From assembly GCA_963736975.1 (NCBI GenBank), contig CAVTQY010000002.1, positions 992,001 through 1,056,000 of the forward strand: 64,000 nt of DNA. Direction: 5' to 3'. Origin of the DNA: CAVTQY01 sp963736975. GTDB lineage: Bacteria > Pseudomonadota > Alphaproteobacteria > Acetobacterales > Acetobacteraceae. Each line of letters starts with the position of its first letter. The first letter of the stretch is position 1. Made by a program: the position numbers and the translations under genes. Below the pieces are notes generated by a model. The model was not told where the DNA came from, made no database searches, and saw only the letters and a program-made list of their open reading frames with translations. Shown piece by piece: positions 9,870 to 18,973 of this stretch.

Positions 9870-10724
9870 GTGAGGAACGTGCTCTGGCTGCGGGCGAGCG
9901 GGCGCTCGCGCCTGCTGGTCTATATCATTCTCCTTGGCGCCGCTGTCTGGGTATTGGTACCGTTCCTGTGGGCAGTCCTCAACTCGATCAAGACGTTGGA
10001 ATCGACGTTCCAGTCCGGCGCGGTAATTCCCTTCCTGCAGTTCAAACCCACCCTCAATTCCTGGCGGCAGGTGCTGACCGATACCGGTGTGCTGCACGCG
10101 CTGCTGTCGAGCATTGTGGTGAGCAGCGGGGCCACCATCCTGGTGCTGCTGATCGGAATTCCGGCTGCCTACAGCCTGGCGCGGTTCGAATTTCCCATAG
10201 CTTCGCGGGACATTACGCTGTGGTTCCTCTCCCAGCGTGTGCTTCCGCCGGCGGTGGTGCTGGTGCCATTCTATCTGATGATGGTCTATTTCGGTCTGAT
10301 CGACACCTGGACCGGGCTGATCATCTCTTACTCCACCTTCAGTCTTGCCTTCGGCGTCGTGATCATGCGCGACATCTTTCGTGACGTGAGCAAGGACGTG
10401 GAAGAGGCGGCTAAGGTCGAGGGTGCGACGGCTTGGCAGATCTTCCTGCTGATCGCCTTGCCGCTATCGGTGGACGGCATCATCGTCACCGCGATCAACC
10501 TGTTCGCCTTTGGCTGGAACGAGGCGTTGTTCTCCACCGCATTCACCTCGCGCAACGCGCAGACGCTGGCTGCGTTCATCCTTGCCTCGCGCGGCACCCG
10601 CGATATCGACTTCAACCTGGCCGCGGTGAACACACTGATCGCGATCGGGCCCCCGGTGCTGCTGTCCTTTTTCTTCCAGCGCTATCTTGCGCGCGGTTTG
10701 TCGTTTGGCGCGGTGAAGGGATAG
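9870..10724 (+). CDS. Carbohydrate ABC transporter permease, MalG/UgpE type
   Basis: This 284-residue second permease starts at a GTG with GACGAGG upstream, 13 bases after the first permease stop. It has six helices and a clear EAA loop (EEAAKVEGATAWQIFLLI). The C-terminal RYLARGLSFGAVKG is typical of MalG-like subunits. No ATP-binding subunit gene follows: the next gene is on the other strand. The importer probably borrows an ATPase encoded elsewhere, as MsiK-type multitask ATPases do in some bacteria (inference). Confidence 0.92.
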   Translation: MRNVLWLRASGRSRLLVYIILLGAAVWVLVPFLWAVLNSIKTLESTFQSGAVIPFLQFKPTLNSWRQVLTDTGVLHALLSSIVVSSGATILVLLIGIPAAYSLARFEFPIASRDITLWFLSQRVLPPAVVLVPFYLMMVYFGLIDTWTGLIISYSTFSLAFGVVIMRDIFRDVSKDVEEAAKVEGATAWQIFLLIALPLSVDGIIVTAINLFAFGWNEALFSTAFTSRNAQTLAAFILASRGTRDIDFNLAAVNTLIAIGPPVLLSFFFQRYLARGLSFGAVKG

Positions 10725-10782
10725 GCAACGACGAAACCCACGGCGCGAGATATGGTTGGCGGTTCGTGGTGACGTGATGCAA

Positions 10783-11436
10783 CTATCTCTCGTGGTCGCA
10801 GCAGTCGTCACCGGACCACGCCTCCCGCGCTTCCTTGACCACAAACCAGACGATCGCGAGTGACGTCACCGCATCCACCCACCACGCGCCGGTCAGCAAA
10901 TTCGCGGCAAGCCCGACCACGACGACCAGCGACAGCCAGCCGCATGTGATGCTTTCCACAGCGTCGGCTCGCATTGCGCGGCTGCCAAGCACGCTCGCCA
11001 GAGTGATTTTGCGTCGCGCCAGCAGGGTCATGATCGGCATCGCCAACAACGCCACCGCAAAACCGGCGATGGAGAACGTTTGGCCGCGCCGGGTCAACAA
11101 CGACCAGGCCGCGCCGGCGACGATAAAAGCTGCCAAAGCGAACAGCAATCCACCACTGATGCGGCTCGCCGCACGTTCGGCTGGGTCGGAGAACGCGCCG
11201 CCGCGCCGCAGCTCCACTGTCAGCCGCCAGATGAGCACGAGCGCGGAGGCCAGCTCGATCACGCTGTCCAGACCGAAGGCCAACAAGCTCAGGCTGCCAG
11301 CAGCCACGCTGCTGCCAATCGCCACTGCCCCCTCGATGACCATCCAGCCGACAGTCAACCATTCCCAGTAGAATGCCTGTCGGATCAGCGAGCGGCGGCC
11401 AGGCGCCAACACGGCAGCCGATGCCTCCGCGGCCAT
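10783..11436 (-). CDS. Cation diffusion facilitator family membrane protein
   Basis: The ATG at 11436 lies one base after the stop of the upstream small gene. The 217-residue protein carries two CDF metal-site motifs in paired helices, FGLDSVIE and MRADAVESITC, with the usual membrane helices between them. CDF proteins export divalent metals such as zinc by proton antiport. The C-terminus is short (GDDCCDHER) and lacks the usual cytoplasmic domain; its Cys-Cys-Asp-His tail could bind metal. The metal is not predictable. Confidence 0.85.
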   Translation of the reverse strand: MAAEASAAVLAPGRRSLIRQAFYWEWLTVGWMVIEGAVAIGSSVAAGSLSLLAFGLDSVIELASALVLIWRLTVELRRGGAFSDPAERAASRISGGLLFALAAFIVAGAAWSLLTRRGQTFSIAGFAVALLAMPIMTLLARRKITLASVLGSRAMRADAVESITCGWLSLVVVVGLAANLLTGAWWVDAVTSLAIVWFVVKEAREAWSGDDCCDHER

Positions 11437-11437
11437 G

Positions 11438-11692
11438 CTACGATCCGCCCCCGGCATCCCGCCGCAACTCACCGGCGCGCACGCTGGCGATCGCATTGTT
11501 AAGGATCAGCACGATCGCCTCATCGGCAACGCTTCGCGCCAGCAGGGCCAGCGCGCCGCCCAGTAGCGCCGAGGCCATCGCCATCTCGCTGATCTTCTGC
11601 CCGGCCATGTACTCGATCGCCTTATCGATCACGGCGCCGGCATGCGATAGTTCTGCTGGGGGCGGATCGTCGTTCGCGCCATCGATCGCCAT
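11438..11692 (-). CDS. Small hypothetical protein, coupled to the CDF gene
   Basis: This 84-residue protein has a good ribosome site (GAAGGAGTG) upstream of its ATG and a one-base gap to the CDF gene. It has an acidic, proline-rich start (DGANDDPPPAE) and a hydrophobic alanine/leucine stretch around 38-56 that may be a membrane helix. I do not recognise the family. Its place between an Atm1-type exporter and a CDF transporter suggests a link to metal handling, but nothing in the sequence proves it. Confidence 0.6.
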   Translation of the reverse strand: MAIDGANDDPPPAELSHAGAVIDKAIEYMAGQKISEMAMASALLGGALALLARSVADEAIVLILNNAIASVRAGELRRDAGGGS

Positions 11693-11709
11693 GCCTTCAC
11701 TCCTTCTAC

Positions 11710-13566
11710 TCAGCCGGCAACCGCCGGTTCAGGCTCCGTCTGGTCCTGTTCCAGTGCCTGCAGCATCCACATCCGGGCGTAGAGCCCACCTTGGGCCAGC
11801 AGCGCCGCATGCGTGCCGCGTTCCGTCACGCGACCCGCTTCCAGAACGATGATCTGGTCCGCATCCACCACGGTGGACAAACGGTGCGCGATTACCAGCG
11901 TGGTGCGATGCCTTGCCACGGCGCGTAAGGCCGCCTGAATGTCCTGTTCCGTCCGCGTGTCCAAAGCGCTGGTCGCCTCGTCCAGGATCAGAATGCGCGG
12001 ATCCTTCAGGATGGTCCGTGCGATCGCCACTCGCTGCTTCTCGCCGCCGGACAGCTTCAGCCCGCGCTCGCCCACGCGTGTCTCGTAGCCGTCCGGCAGG
12101 CGCATGACGAAGTCATGCACCTGTGCCAGCAGCGCCGCCTGCTCGATCTCCGCCTGCGTCGCCCCTGGGCGGCCATAGGCAATGTTCGTTCGGATCGTAT
12201 CGTTGAACAGCACCGTATCCTGAGGCACGACGCCAATCGCCGCGCGGAGGCTGGTCTGCGTCACCCCGCGGATGTCCTGGCCATCGATCAGGATGCGCCC
12301 GCCGGTCACGTCGTAGAAGCGGAACAGCAATCGGCTGACCGTTGATTTGCCGGCGCCGGTCGGCCCGACGATCGCCACCTTCGCGCCGGCCGGCACGACA
12401 AGATCGATCCCCGTCAGGATCGGGTGATCCGGCCGGTAGCCGAACCGCACATCCTCGAAGCGCAATGCGCCGGCCGGTCCATCCGACGGATGTGCGGTCA
12501 GCGCCGCCGCATCGGGGCGATCCGCCACTTCCTGAGGCACGTCCAGCAGCCGGAACATCTGCTCCATATCGATGAGGCCCTGCTTCATCTCGCGATAGAC
12601 GAAGCCGAGGAAATTGAGCGGCTGGTAAAGCTGCATCAGGTAAGTGTTCACCAGCACGAACTTGCCGACGGTCATCGTGCCTTGGCTGACGCCTTGCGCG
12701 GCCAGCAGCATGATCGCCGCTAGGCCGACAGAGATGATCACTGCCTGGCCCAGGTTCAGCATGTTCAGCGAAACCTGGCTCCGCACGGCTGCGTGTTCGT
12801 AGCGTGCGAGGGCGGCATCGAAGCGCTCGGCTTCATGCGCCTCGTTGCCGAAATACTTAACCGTCTCATAATTCAACAGGCTGTCGACCGCCCGCGTGCG
12901 CGCTTCATTGTCGGTGTCGTTCATGGTCCGGCGGATGCGCACCCGCACGTTGGTGAAACCCAAGGTGAAGCCGAGATAGCTCCCCACGGCCGCGAACGTC
13001 AGCAGCGCGAAACGCCAATCGAAGATGTGCCAGATGATAGCCGTGACCATCAGCATTTCGAACAGCGTCGGGATCACGTTGAACACCGCCAGCCGGAGCA
13101 CGGTCTGGATGCCCGTCGTGCCGCGGTCGATCACCCGTGAGAGGCCGCCGGTCTGCCGGTCCAGATGAAACCGCAGCGACAACTCGTGCAGGTGCTCGAA
13201 GGTGCGCAACGCCACTTTACGCGCCGCCCGTTGTTGCACGGCGGCAAACACGGCGTCGCGCAGCTCGCTGAAGCCGGTGGAGGCGATCCGCAGGAATCCG
13301 TAGGCGATGATCAGCGCCGCCGGGACGGTCAGCATCATGCCGGGCGCATGCCCCTTCGCCGCCAGCGCATCGACCGCACGGCCATAGACGATCGGCACAT
13401 AGACCGTCGCCCCTTTGGCGAGCAACAGGAGCGTCCCCGCGGTCACCACGCGCACCCGCATCCCCGGCTCGCCTGCCGGCCACAGATAGGGGAGCAGCGA
13501 GCGAATGGTCTGGAGCGTCGGGCGCGGCGAGCCTAAAGCCAGATCGACGGCGGGGGAGCGCGGCAT
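11710..13566 (-). CDS. Atm1/HMT1-type ABC exporter (fused membrane and ATPase domains)
   Basis: This 618-residue half-transporter has an N-terminal six-helix exporter domain and a C-terminal ATPase with Walker A GPTGAGKST, signature LSGGEKQR, Walker B ILILDEATSALD and H-loop IAHRLST. The segments LNYETVKYFGNEAHEAERF and FVLVNTYLMQLYQPLNFLG are typical of the Atm1 (ABCB7/ABCB6-like) branch, which exports glutathione or sulfur-metal compounds. I chose MPRSPAVDLALG at 13566 as the start. A longer in-frame reading to 13866 would lie over the NUDIX gene on the other strand and has no family similarity. Confidence 0.92.
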   Translation of the reverse strand: MPRSPAVDLALGSPRPTLQTIRSLLPYLWPAGEPGMRVRVVTAGTLLLLAKGATVYVPIVYGRAVDALAAKGHAPGMMLTVPAALIIAYGFLRIASTGFSELRDAVFAAVQQRAARKVALRTFEHLHELSLRFHLDRQTGGLSRVIDRGTTGIQTVLRLAVFNVIPTLFEMLMVTAIIWHIFDWRFALLTFAAVGSYLGFTLGFTNVRVRIRRTMNDTDNEARTRAVDSLLNYETVKYFGNEAHEAERFDAALARYEHAAVRSQVSLNMLNLGQAVIISVGLAAIMLLAAQGVSQGTMTVGKFVLVNTYLMQLYQPLNFLGFVYREMKQGLIDMEQMFRLLDVPQEVADRPDAAALTAHPSDGPAGALRFEDVRFGYRPDHPILTGIDLVVPAGAKVAIVGPTGAGKSTVSRLLFRFYDVTGGRILIDGQDIRGVTQTSLRAAIGVVPQDTVLFNDTIRTNIAYGRPGATQAEIEQAALLAQVHDFVMRLPDGYETRVGERGLKLSGGEKQRVAIARTILKDPRILILDEATSALDTRTEQDIQAALRAVARHRTTLVIAHRLSTVVDADQIIVLEAGRVTERGTHAALLAQGGLYARMWMLQALEQDQTEPEPAVAG

Positions 13567-14440
13567 GGTTGCGGATGTGGCATCGGGCTCGGGGGAAGGG
13601 AAGGCGGGCGCGGCTATCGCCGGCTTTCTCCGCCACATAAGTGCCTGCCGCAATGCCATCCTGCCGGGCCGCCGTCTGCCGTTTTTCCTCGGGGAAGCGC
13701 AGGTCGGCTGGGTGCTGCCGGAGCTGGCGGCCGCGTTGCGGCAGTTTCCGGGCGTTTCCACCGCGACTGACGGCATTCTCCTCGGCGATCCGGCCGCTCT
13801 GTATGAGATCGGCCGCGCGTTGGTGGATCGTGGCTGGTTCCGCTGGCGCGGCGAGGCTTTCGACATTCGCGCCCGCTCCGACGGGCCCGTACTCGCCCAG
13901 CTCGACCGTGGCGCGTTGCCGGCCTTCGGCGTCGAGGCAGTCGGCGTTCATGTGAACGGCCTCGTGGAGACGTCCGATGGCCCCCACCTCTGGGTTGCGC
14001 GCCGTGCCGCTGACAAGGCGCTCGATCCTGGCAAGCTCGACCATATCGTCGCAGGCGGTGTGCCCGCCGGCTTCACGCCGGAGCAGACGCTCGTCAAAGA
14101 GGCCGAGGAGGAAGCTGCCATCCCCGCTGCGCTGGCGGGCCGGGCGGTGCAGGTCGCGACGATCCGCTACACGATGGAGCGCTACGAGGGCATTCGCCGC
14201 GATGTTCTTTTTTGCTACGACCTGTCCCTGCCGCCGGAATTCCAACCGCATCCGGAGGATGGGGAGGTAGAGGGGTTTGAGCTCTGGCCGCTGTCGCGCG
14301 TCTTCGAGACCGTTCGCGATACGGATGCATTCAAGTTCAACGTCAACCTCGTGCTGATCGAACTGTTTCTGCGGCGTGGTCTGCTGACCGGTGCCCCGGC
14401 GACCGAGCTGCGCAACGCGCTTGCGGAAGAACGGACATGA
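13565..14440 (+). CDS. NUDIX hydrolase with DUF4743 N-terminal domain
   Basis: This protein of about 291 residues has the DUF4743 domain first (FLRHISACRNAILPG and RRLPFFLGEAQVGWV) and then a NUDIX domain whose box runs from GGVPAGFTPEQTLVKEA into EEEAAI, including the metal-binding glutamates. Proteins with this layout resemble Tnr3/NUDT20-type enzymes that hydrolyse oxidised thiamine diphosphate or related diphosphates. The ATG at 13565 overlaps the divergent ABC exporter start by two bases, so a slightly later start is possible. Its stop overlaps the ATG of the next gene. Confidence 0.88.
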   Translation: MVADVASGSGEGKAGAAIAGFLRHISACRNAILPGRRLPFFLGEAQVGWVLPELAAALRQFPGVSTATDGILLGDPAALYEIGRALVDRGWFRWRGEAFDIRARSDGPVLAQLDRGALPAFGVEAVGVHVNGLVETSDGPHLWVARRAADKALDPGKLDHIVAGGVPAGFTPEQTLVKEAEEEAAIPAALAGRAVQVATIRYTMERYEGIRRDVLFCYDLSLPPEFQPHPEDGEVEGFELWPLSRVFETVRDTDAFKFNVNLVLIELFLRRGLLTGAPATELRNALAEERT

Positions 14441-15558
14441 GCCAAAGCGAAGGCGTGCGGGAGATTGCGTGGCTTGACTGTGCCGGCGGCGGGCAGGTGG
14501 TGGTGGATGGCCACCACGCTTTCATCGGCCACATGGCGGCGCCGCACGGCACTTCGGTCATCGACGTCGCCGATCCTCGCCATCCCCGCATCGTCGCCGA
14601 GATCGATATTCCCGTCGGGCTGCATTCGCACAAGGTACGCGTTGGCAACGGGATCATGATCACCAACCGCGAGCGCCACAGTGATCCGCCGGCGGGCGAT
14701 TTCGTCGGCCTGCGCATCTTCGATGTCGCCGACCCGGCGGTCCCGCGCGAGATTGCCCGCTGGGCCTGCGGCGGCATGGGCGTGCACAGGTTCACCTTCG
14801 ACGGCCGCTATGCTTATGTCTCCCCGGAGCTCGATGGTTACATCGGCAACATCGTCATGATCCTCGACCTCGCCGATCCGGTGCGTCCGCAGGAAGTCGG
14901 GCGCTGGTGGATGCCGGGCCAGCATGTGGCCGGCGGGGAGACGCCGACATGGCAGGGCAGGGCGCATCGCTGCCACCATCCGATTCGCCGCGGCGACCGG
15001 CTCTATGTCAGCTACTGGCATGGCGGCGCGGTAATTCTCGACATCAGCGACATGGCGCGCCCGCGGCTCGTATCATCGATCGACACCAGCCCGCCCTATG
15101 CTTGGCCGACGCACAGCGTCGTACCGGTCGGGCCTAACATTGCCGGGCAGCGGTGGATGCTCGTCGCCGATGAGCACGTGGCGCCGCTGGCTCCTGATCT
15201 GTCGCCGAAAATGCCGTCCTTCCTGTGGATGATGAACATCACCGAGGAAACACGGCCGTTGCCGGTCGGCAGCTTTCAGGTGCCCGGCTTGGTGGGCAAG
15301 CAGCACCGGCTGATGACCGGCTGTCACCAGCCGATCGAGACGATCGAAGATACCGAAGTTGCCGCCGCTTGGTTCGCAAGCGGCCTGCGGGTGATCGACA
15401 TCGCCGATCCGCACGCTCCGCGGCAGGTTGCATACCACGTTCCCGACCCACCGCCCGGCGCCGACCGGCCGCTGAGCAATGATGTCTTCGTGGACGGGCG
15501 TGGGCTGACCTACCTGATCGATCGCAACCGCGGGCTGACGATATTAGAACGACTTTAG
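14437..15558 (+). CDS. LVIVD-repeat beta-propeller-like protein
   Basis: This 373-residue protein overlaps the NUDIX stop by four bases (ATGA). It contains repeated units of the LVIVD type: TSVIDVADPRHPRIVAEI, LRIFDVADPAVPREIARW, VMILDLADPVRPQEVGRW, VILDISDMARPRLVSSI and LRVIDIADPHAPRQVAYH. These short repeats fold into propeller blades. No signal peptide is visible, so it is probably cytoplasmic. No catalytic residues are known for the family, so the function is open. Confidence 0.85.
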   Translation: MSQSEGVREIAWLDCAGGGQVVVDGHHAFIGHMAAPHGTSVIDVADPRHPRIVAEIDIPVGLHSHKVRVGNGIMITNRERHSDPPAGDFVGLRIFDVADPAVPREIARWACGGMGVHRFTFDGRYAYVSPELDGYIGNIVMILDLADPVRPQEVGRWWMPGQHVAGGETPTWQGRAHRCHHPIRRGDRLYVSYWHGGAVILDISDMARPRLVSSIDTSPPYAWPTHSVVPVGPNIAGQRWMLVADEHVAPLAPDLSPKMPSFLWMMNITEETRPLPVGSFQVPGLVGKQHRLMTGCHQPIETIEDTEVAAAWFASGLRVIDIADPHAPRQVAYHVPDPPPGADRPLSNDVFVDGRGLTYLIDRNRGLTILERL

Positions 15559-15598
15559 GAGGGAAAAAGAAGCGAGTACCAATGGCAGGGTTGCATTT

Positions 15599-16454
15599 TT
15601 GGGAGGCGTGCCGATTATTGTGATTGCGATCGATGTCGAATATCTTAATTTTGCTGCCGCCGCGCCTACAACGGCAGGCACCGCCGCCCAGGCCAATCCC
15701 TCCCTTCCTGGCCTGACGAACCTGAATTTCCTCAGTACACTGGTAGCGCTCCGAAGAATAACTTCACCAACGTCAGCCCGACCGGCTGGACCGGCGGAAG
15801 TGGCCTGATCTTCATCGCGACCCCGGGCAACGCGTCAAATCCGAGTTCGGCCTGCGGCAGCACATATCTGACCACCTATGGCTGCCCCAGCACTCTGGCA
15901 CTCAAAGGCGGCTACAACGAGGTGGAAGCCGACGCCAAACCGACGTTCGAAAGCGGGTTCAACTACCAGGTTACAGGGCCTGACCGCGGGCACGACCTAC
16001 ACGCTGAGCTTCTATCAGGCTGCGAGCCAACAAACCGGCTTCGGCAATGGACTGAACACGACCGAGCAGTGGATTGTCTCTTTGGGCACGGGCGGCTTCA
16101 CGACTTGCAATGGTTGCGGCTCCTACAATTCCTACTATGGAAGCAACGAAAGCACCTATTCCAATACGGATCCGGGCGCCAGCATCGTGGCTACCACCAA
16201 GATGACCACGCCCTCCGGCGGCTTGACCAACTGGAATTACGTGACAATCAATCTGACCGCGGACGCCGCCACTCAGTACCCTAAGCTTCTTGGCCTGGGG
16301 CAACGACGGTACAACCGCAAATCTGCCTCCGATAGCGTTCCTCACCGGGGTCAATTCATCTTCCGGCTTGGTGCCCGAACCCGCCACCCTGTCGCTGTTC
16401 GGCGCTGGTTTGGTGGGACTTGGTCTGATCGCGCGCCGCCGCCGTAAGGTCTGA
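15599..16454 (+). pseudogene. PEP-CTERM exported protein (at least three frameshifts)
   Basis: The C-terminal sorting signal VPEPATLSLFGAGLVG, followed by a hydrophobic stretch and RRRRKV, ends at a TGA at 16452-16454. The body reads coherently only across frames. SLPGLTNLNF joins QYTGSAPKNNFTNV with one base added near 15732. FNYQVTG joins LTAGTTYTLSFYQ with one G removed near 15977. DAATQ joins TLSFLAWGNDGT with one T removed near 16277. PEP-CTERM proteins are exported and then processed at the membrane by an exosortase, often in biofilm-forming bacteria; none is encoded in this window. The true start is not certain: the signal peptide region near 15599-15660 may contain another error. Confidence 0.65.
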
Positions 16455-16486
16455 TTTGTCGCAACAGATCAAGCGTAAATTGCAGT

Positions 16487-16526
16487 GGCCCGGGAAGCCC
16501 AGGCTTCCCGGGAGCTGAATTTTTTA
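16487..16526 (+). terminator. Intrinsic terminator after the PEP-CTERM gene
   Basis: A perfect 9-bp stem CCCGGGAAG / CTTCCCGGG (16489-16497 and 16504-16512) with a six-base loop is followed by a run of six T (16520-16525). It lies just upstream of the next gene's start. Confidence 0.8.
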
Positions 16527-16529
16527 AAG

Positions 16530-17411
16530 ATGGTAAACGTCATGTTGGACAGCCTGATCGCCATCCTCCGCGAACATCACCTGCTTGGATACACGCTGAG
16601 CTTCATTCACGCCTCAATCTGGTTCTTCATTCTCACCGTCATCTTCGTTCCCTTCGAACAGCTCTTCGGTGTTAAGCGCGAAAAACTCCAGGGGCTCTCC
16701 GTCCTCAGCGATCTCGGTTTCTACTTCATCAGCAGCTTTGCCCCCAACCTCCTGCTCGTCGTTCCCCTCTCCGTCGCCGCCTATGTCAGCTACAATTGCG
16801 TTCCTTGGCGCGTGCACGCGGACATTGCCTCCTTGCCACTCTGGCTACGTGGCCTCAGCGCCTTCGTCATCGGCGATCTCGGTTTCTATTGGGGCCATCG
16901 CTGGGTGCACCAAGTCCCCTTCCTCTGGCGTTTCCATGCTGTGCATCACAACCCGAAACACGTCTATTTCCTGATCAGCGCGCGCGCACACCCGATCGAC
17001 AGCGTCTTCATCCGGCTCTGTGGTCTGGTCCCAATCTACATTCTCGGCCTTGGCGCGCCTCAGAGCGTGCAGGGCACTTTGATTGCGACCCTCCTGATGC
17101 TCTTCATCACCGTCTGGGGATTCTTCATTCACGCTAACATTCGTTGGCGCTTTGGCGTCCTGGAATGGTTGCTGGCCACCCCGCCCTTTCATCATTGGCA
17201 CCACACGCTGGCGGAGCCACGCGATCGCAATTTCGCCTCGATGCTGCCCGGCTGGGATTGGGTCTTCGGAACGTACTACCTCCCCCAGCATTGGCCGGTC
17301 TCCTACGGCACCGACACCGAACTGCCGCCTTCGCTCGGCGGACAAATGATCTACCCCTTCCGGCCTCCGCAGGGCGCGCCGGCGCCTCAGCCCGCGACCG
17401 CCAACCAGTAG
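16530..17411 (+). CDS. Sterol desaturase / fatty acid hydroxylase family membrane protein
   Basis: The protein of about 293 residues has several membrane helices and the histidine clusters of the family: HRWVH, FHAVHH and the later FHHWHH. These histidines hold a di-iron centre that hydroxylates or desaturates lipids in the membrane. I chose the ATG at 16530 (MVNVMLDSLIAIL); an ATG at 16542 is also possible, and neither has a strong ribosome site. The gene begins right after the terminator of the PEP-CTERM gene, so it needs its own promoter. The lipid substrate is unknown. Confidence 0.87.
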   Translation: MVNVMLDSLIAILREHHLLGYTLSFIHASIWFFILTVIFVPFEQLFGVKREKLQGLSVLSDLGFYFISSFAPNLLLVVPLSVAAYVSYNCVPWRVHADIASLPLWLRGLSAFVIGDLGFYWGHRWVHQVPFLWRFHAVHHNPKHVYFLISARAHPIDSVFIRLCGLVPIYILGLGAPQSVQGTLIATLLMLFITVWGFFIHANIRWRFGVLEWLLATPPFHHWHHTLAEPRDRNFASMLPGWDWVFGTYYLPQHWPVSYGTDTELPPSLGGQMIYPFRPPQGAPAPQPATANQ

Positions 17412-17549
17412 AATTCGACCCCGCGAGCACTGCAGCAATGCCCACTTCGTGCCGTCGATCAACGGTGCGAGCGGAGCAGCCTCGACTGATGGACTTCGTA
17501 CCCGGCGACGTTTCGTTCAGCGTAATCAGTCTCATCGCCCTGCGGTGCG

Positions 17550-18959
17550 TCAGTGCCCTGCATGCGCGCCGGAGAAATCCGGCGTCGATAGGCCCGATGC
17601 CTTCAGGTGCCGCGCCAGCGCGGTCTTCAGCCGCTCCAGCCCCTCGGGGTTCATCGCTTCGGCGCGGGCGACCAGCACCGGCTGCGTGTTGGAGGCCCGC
17701 AGCAGCCACCACCCGTCCTCAGTCAGAACCCGCACGCCGTCGATCTCGGCCACCTTCGCGCCTTCCGCCCGCAACCGGGCCGCTATCTCCTCGACCACCA
17801 CGAACTTTCGGCTATCGTCACACTCGAAACGGATCTCCGGCGTGTTGACCACCTGCGGCAGTGCCTTGCGTACATCCGAGACTTTCGTATCCAGCCGCGC
17901 GACGATGCCCAATACACGGACCGCCGCATACAGTGCATCGTCGAAACCATACCAACGATCGGCGAAGAAGATGTGCCCCGACATCTCGCCGGCGAGTGGT
18001 GCGCCGATCTCGGCCATCCTGGCTTTGATCAGGCTGTGCCCCGTTTTATACATTTCCGGATTGCCGCCGGCGCGCGCGATCTCGTCATACAACACCTGGC
18101 TTGCCTTCACATCAGCAATGATCGTCGCGCCCGGGTGATGCGCCAGCACGTCGCGCGCGAGCAAAATCAACAGATGGTCGCCGAACAGGATGTGGCCGGT
18201 ATCGTCCACGAGGCCGATGCGATCGGCATCGCCATCCAGCGCGATGCCGATATCCGCCCGCCGCGCCAGCACCTCGTGCTGCAACTGCACCAGGTTCGCC
18301 GGGACAGTTGGATCGGGGTGATGCGCGGGGAAGCGCCCGTCGATCTCCCCGTTCAGCACGATGTGTTCGCCTGGGAGCGTGTTCACCAGCGTGGTCAGCA
18401 CCTCGCCGGCAGCGCCGTTGCCGTTATCCCAGACCGCTGTCAACTTGCGGTCGCCGCCATCCCAATCGGAGAGCAGCCGCGCCACATAATCCGCTCGCGT
18501 ATCGATGCTCCGCTCGGTGCCCGCCGCTTCCGCCACGACATCGCCCGCCGCGGCCTGCTCGCCCAGCGCACGGATCTGCTCGCCGAAGAATGCCTTGCCC
18601 CCGAGCACCATCTTGAAGCCGTTGTAGTCGGGTGGATTGTGGCTGCCGGTCACCATCACCGCGCCACCGGTCTTCTGGGTCGTGGCGGCATAGTATAGCA
18701 GCGGCGTCGGCCCACGGCCGACCCGCAGCACCTCCAGCCCGCAGGCAACCAGCCCTTTCACCAGTGCCGCTTCCAGCTCCGGGCTGGACAGCCGCCCGTC
18801 ATAGCCCACCGCAACGGTCCGACCATTCTGGCGGGCAACGATGCTCCCGAACGTGCGGCCGATCGCGAACGCATCCGTCGGATGCAGCGTCTGCCCTACC
18901 GTGCCGCGAATGTCGTATTCGCGCAGCAAAGTAGGATCGAAGTGGTGCGAAAAAGCCAT
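17550..18959 (-). CDS. Phosphomannomutase/phosphoglucomutase
   Basis: This 469-residue alpha-D-phosphohexomutase interconverts hexose 6-phosphates and 1-phosphates for sugar nucleotide synthesis. The phosphoserine loop TGSHNPPDYNGFK, the metal-binding loop DGDADR, the sugar-binding GEMSGH and the phosphate-binding RASNTQP segments are all present. An AGGAG lies 11 bases before the ATG. The next gene upstream on the same strand is galU, and together they would supply UDP-glucose and mannose 1-phosphate for exopolysaccharide or cell envelope glycans. Confidence 0.93.
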   Translation of the reverse strand: MAFSHHFDPTLLREYDIRGTVGQTLHPTDAFAIGRTFGSIVARQNGRTVAVGYDGRLSSPELEAALVKGLVACGLEVLRVGRGPTPLLYYAATTQKTGGAVMVTGSHNPPDYNGFKMVLGGKAFFGEQIRALGEQAAAGDVVAEAAGTERSIDTRADYVARLLSDWDGGDRKLTAVWDNGNGAAGEVLTTLVNTLPGEHIVLNGEIDGRFPAHHPDPTVPANLVQLQHEVLARRADIGIALDGDADRIGLVDDTGHILFGDHLLILLARDVLAHHPGATIIADVKASQVLYDEIARAGGNPEMYKTGHSLIKARMAEIGAPLAGEMSGHIFFADRWYGFDDALYAAVRVLGIVARLDTKVSDVRKALPQVVNTPEIRFECDDSRKFVVVEEIAARLRAEGAKVAEIDGVRVLTEDGWWLLRASNTQPVLVARAEAMNPEGLERLKTALARHLKASGLSTPDFSGAHAGH

Positions 18960-18973
18960 TGGCTGGGATTCTC

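Noticed and set aside
13567..13866. N-terminal extension of the Atm1-type exporter
   Set aside because: The extra 100 residues are arginine/proline-rich, lie over the NUDIX gene on the other strand and match nothing in the family.
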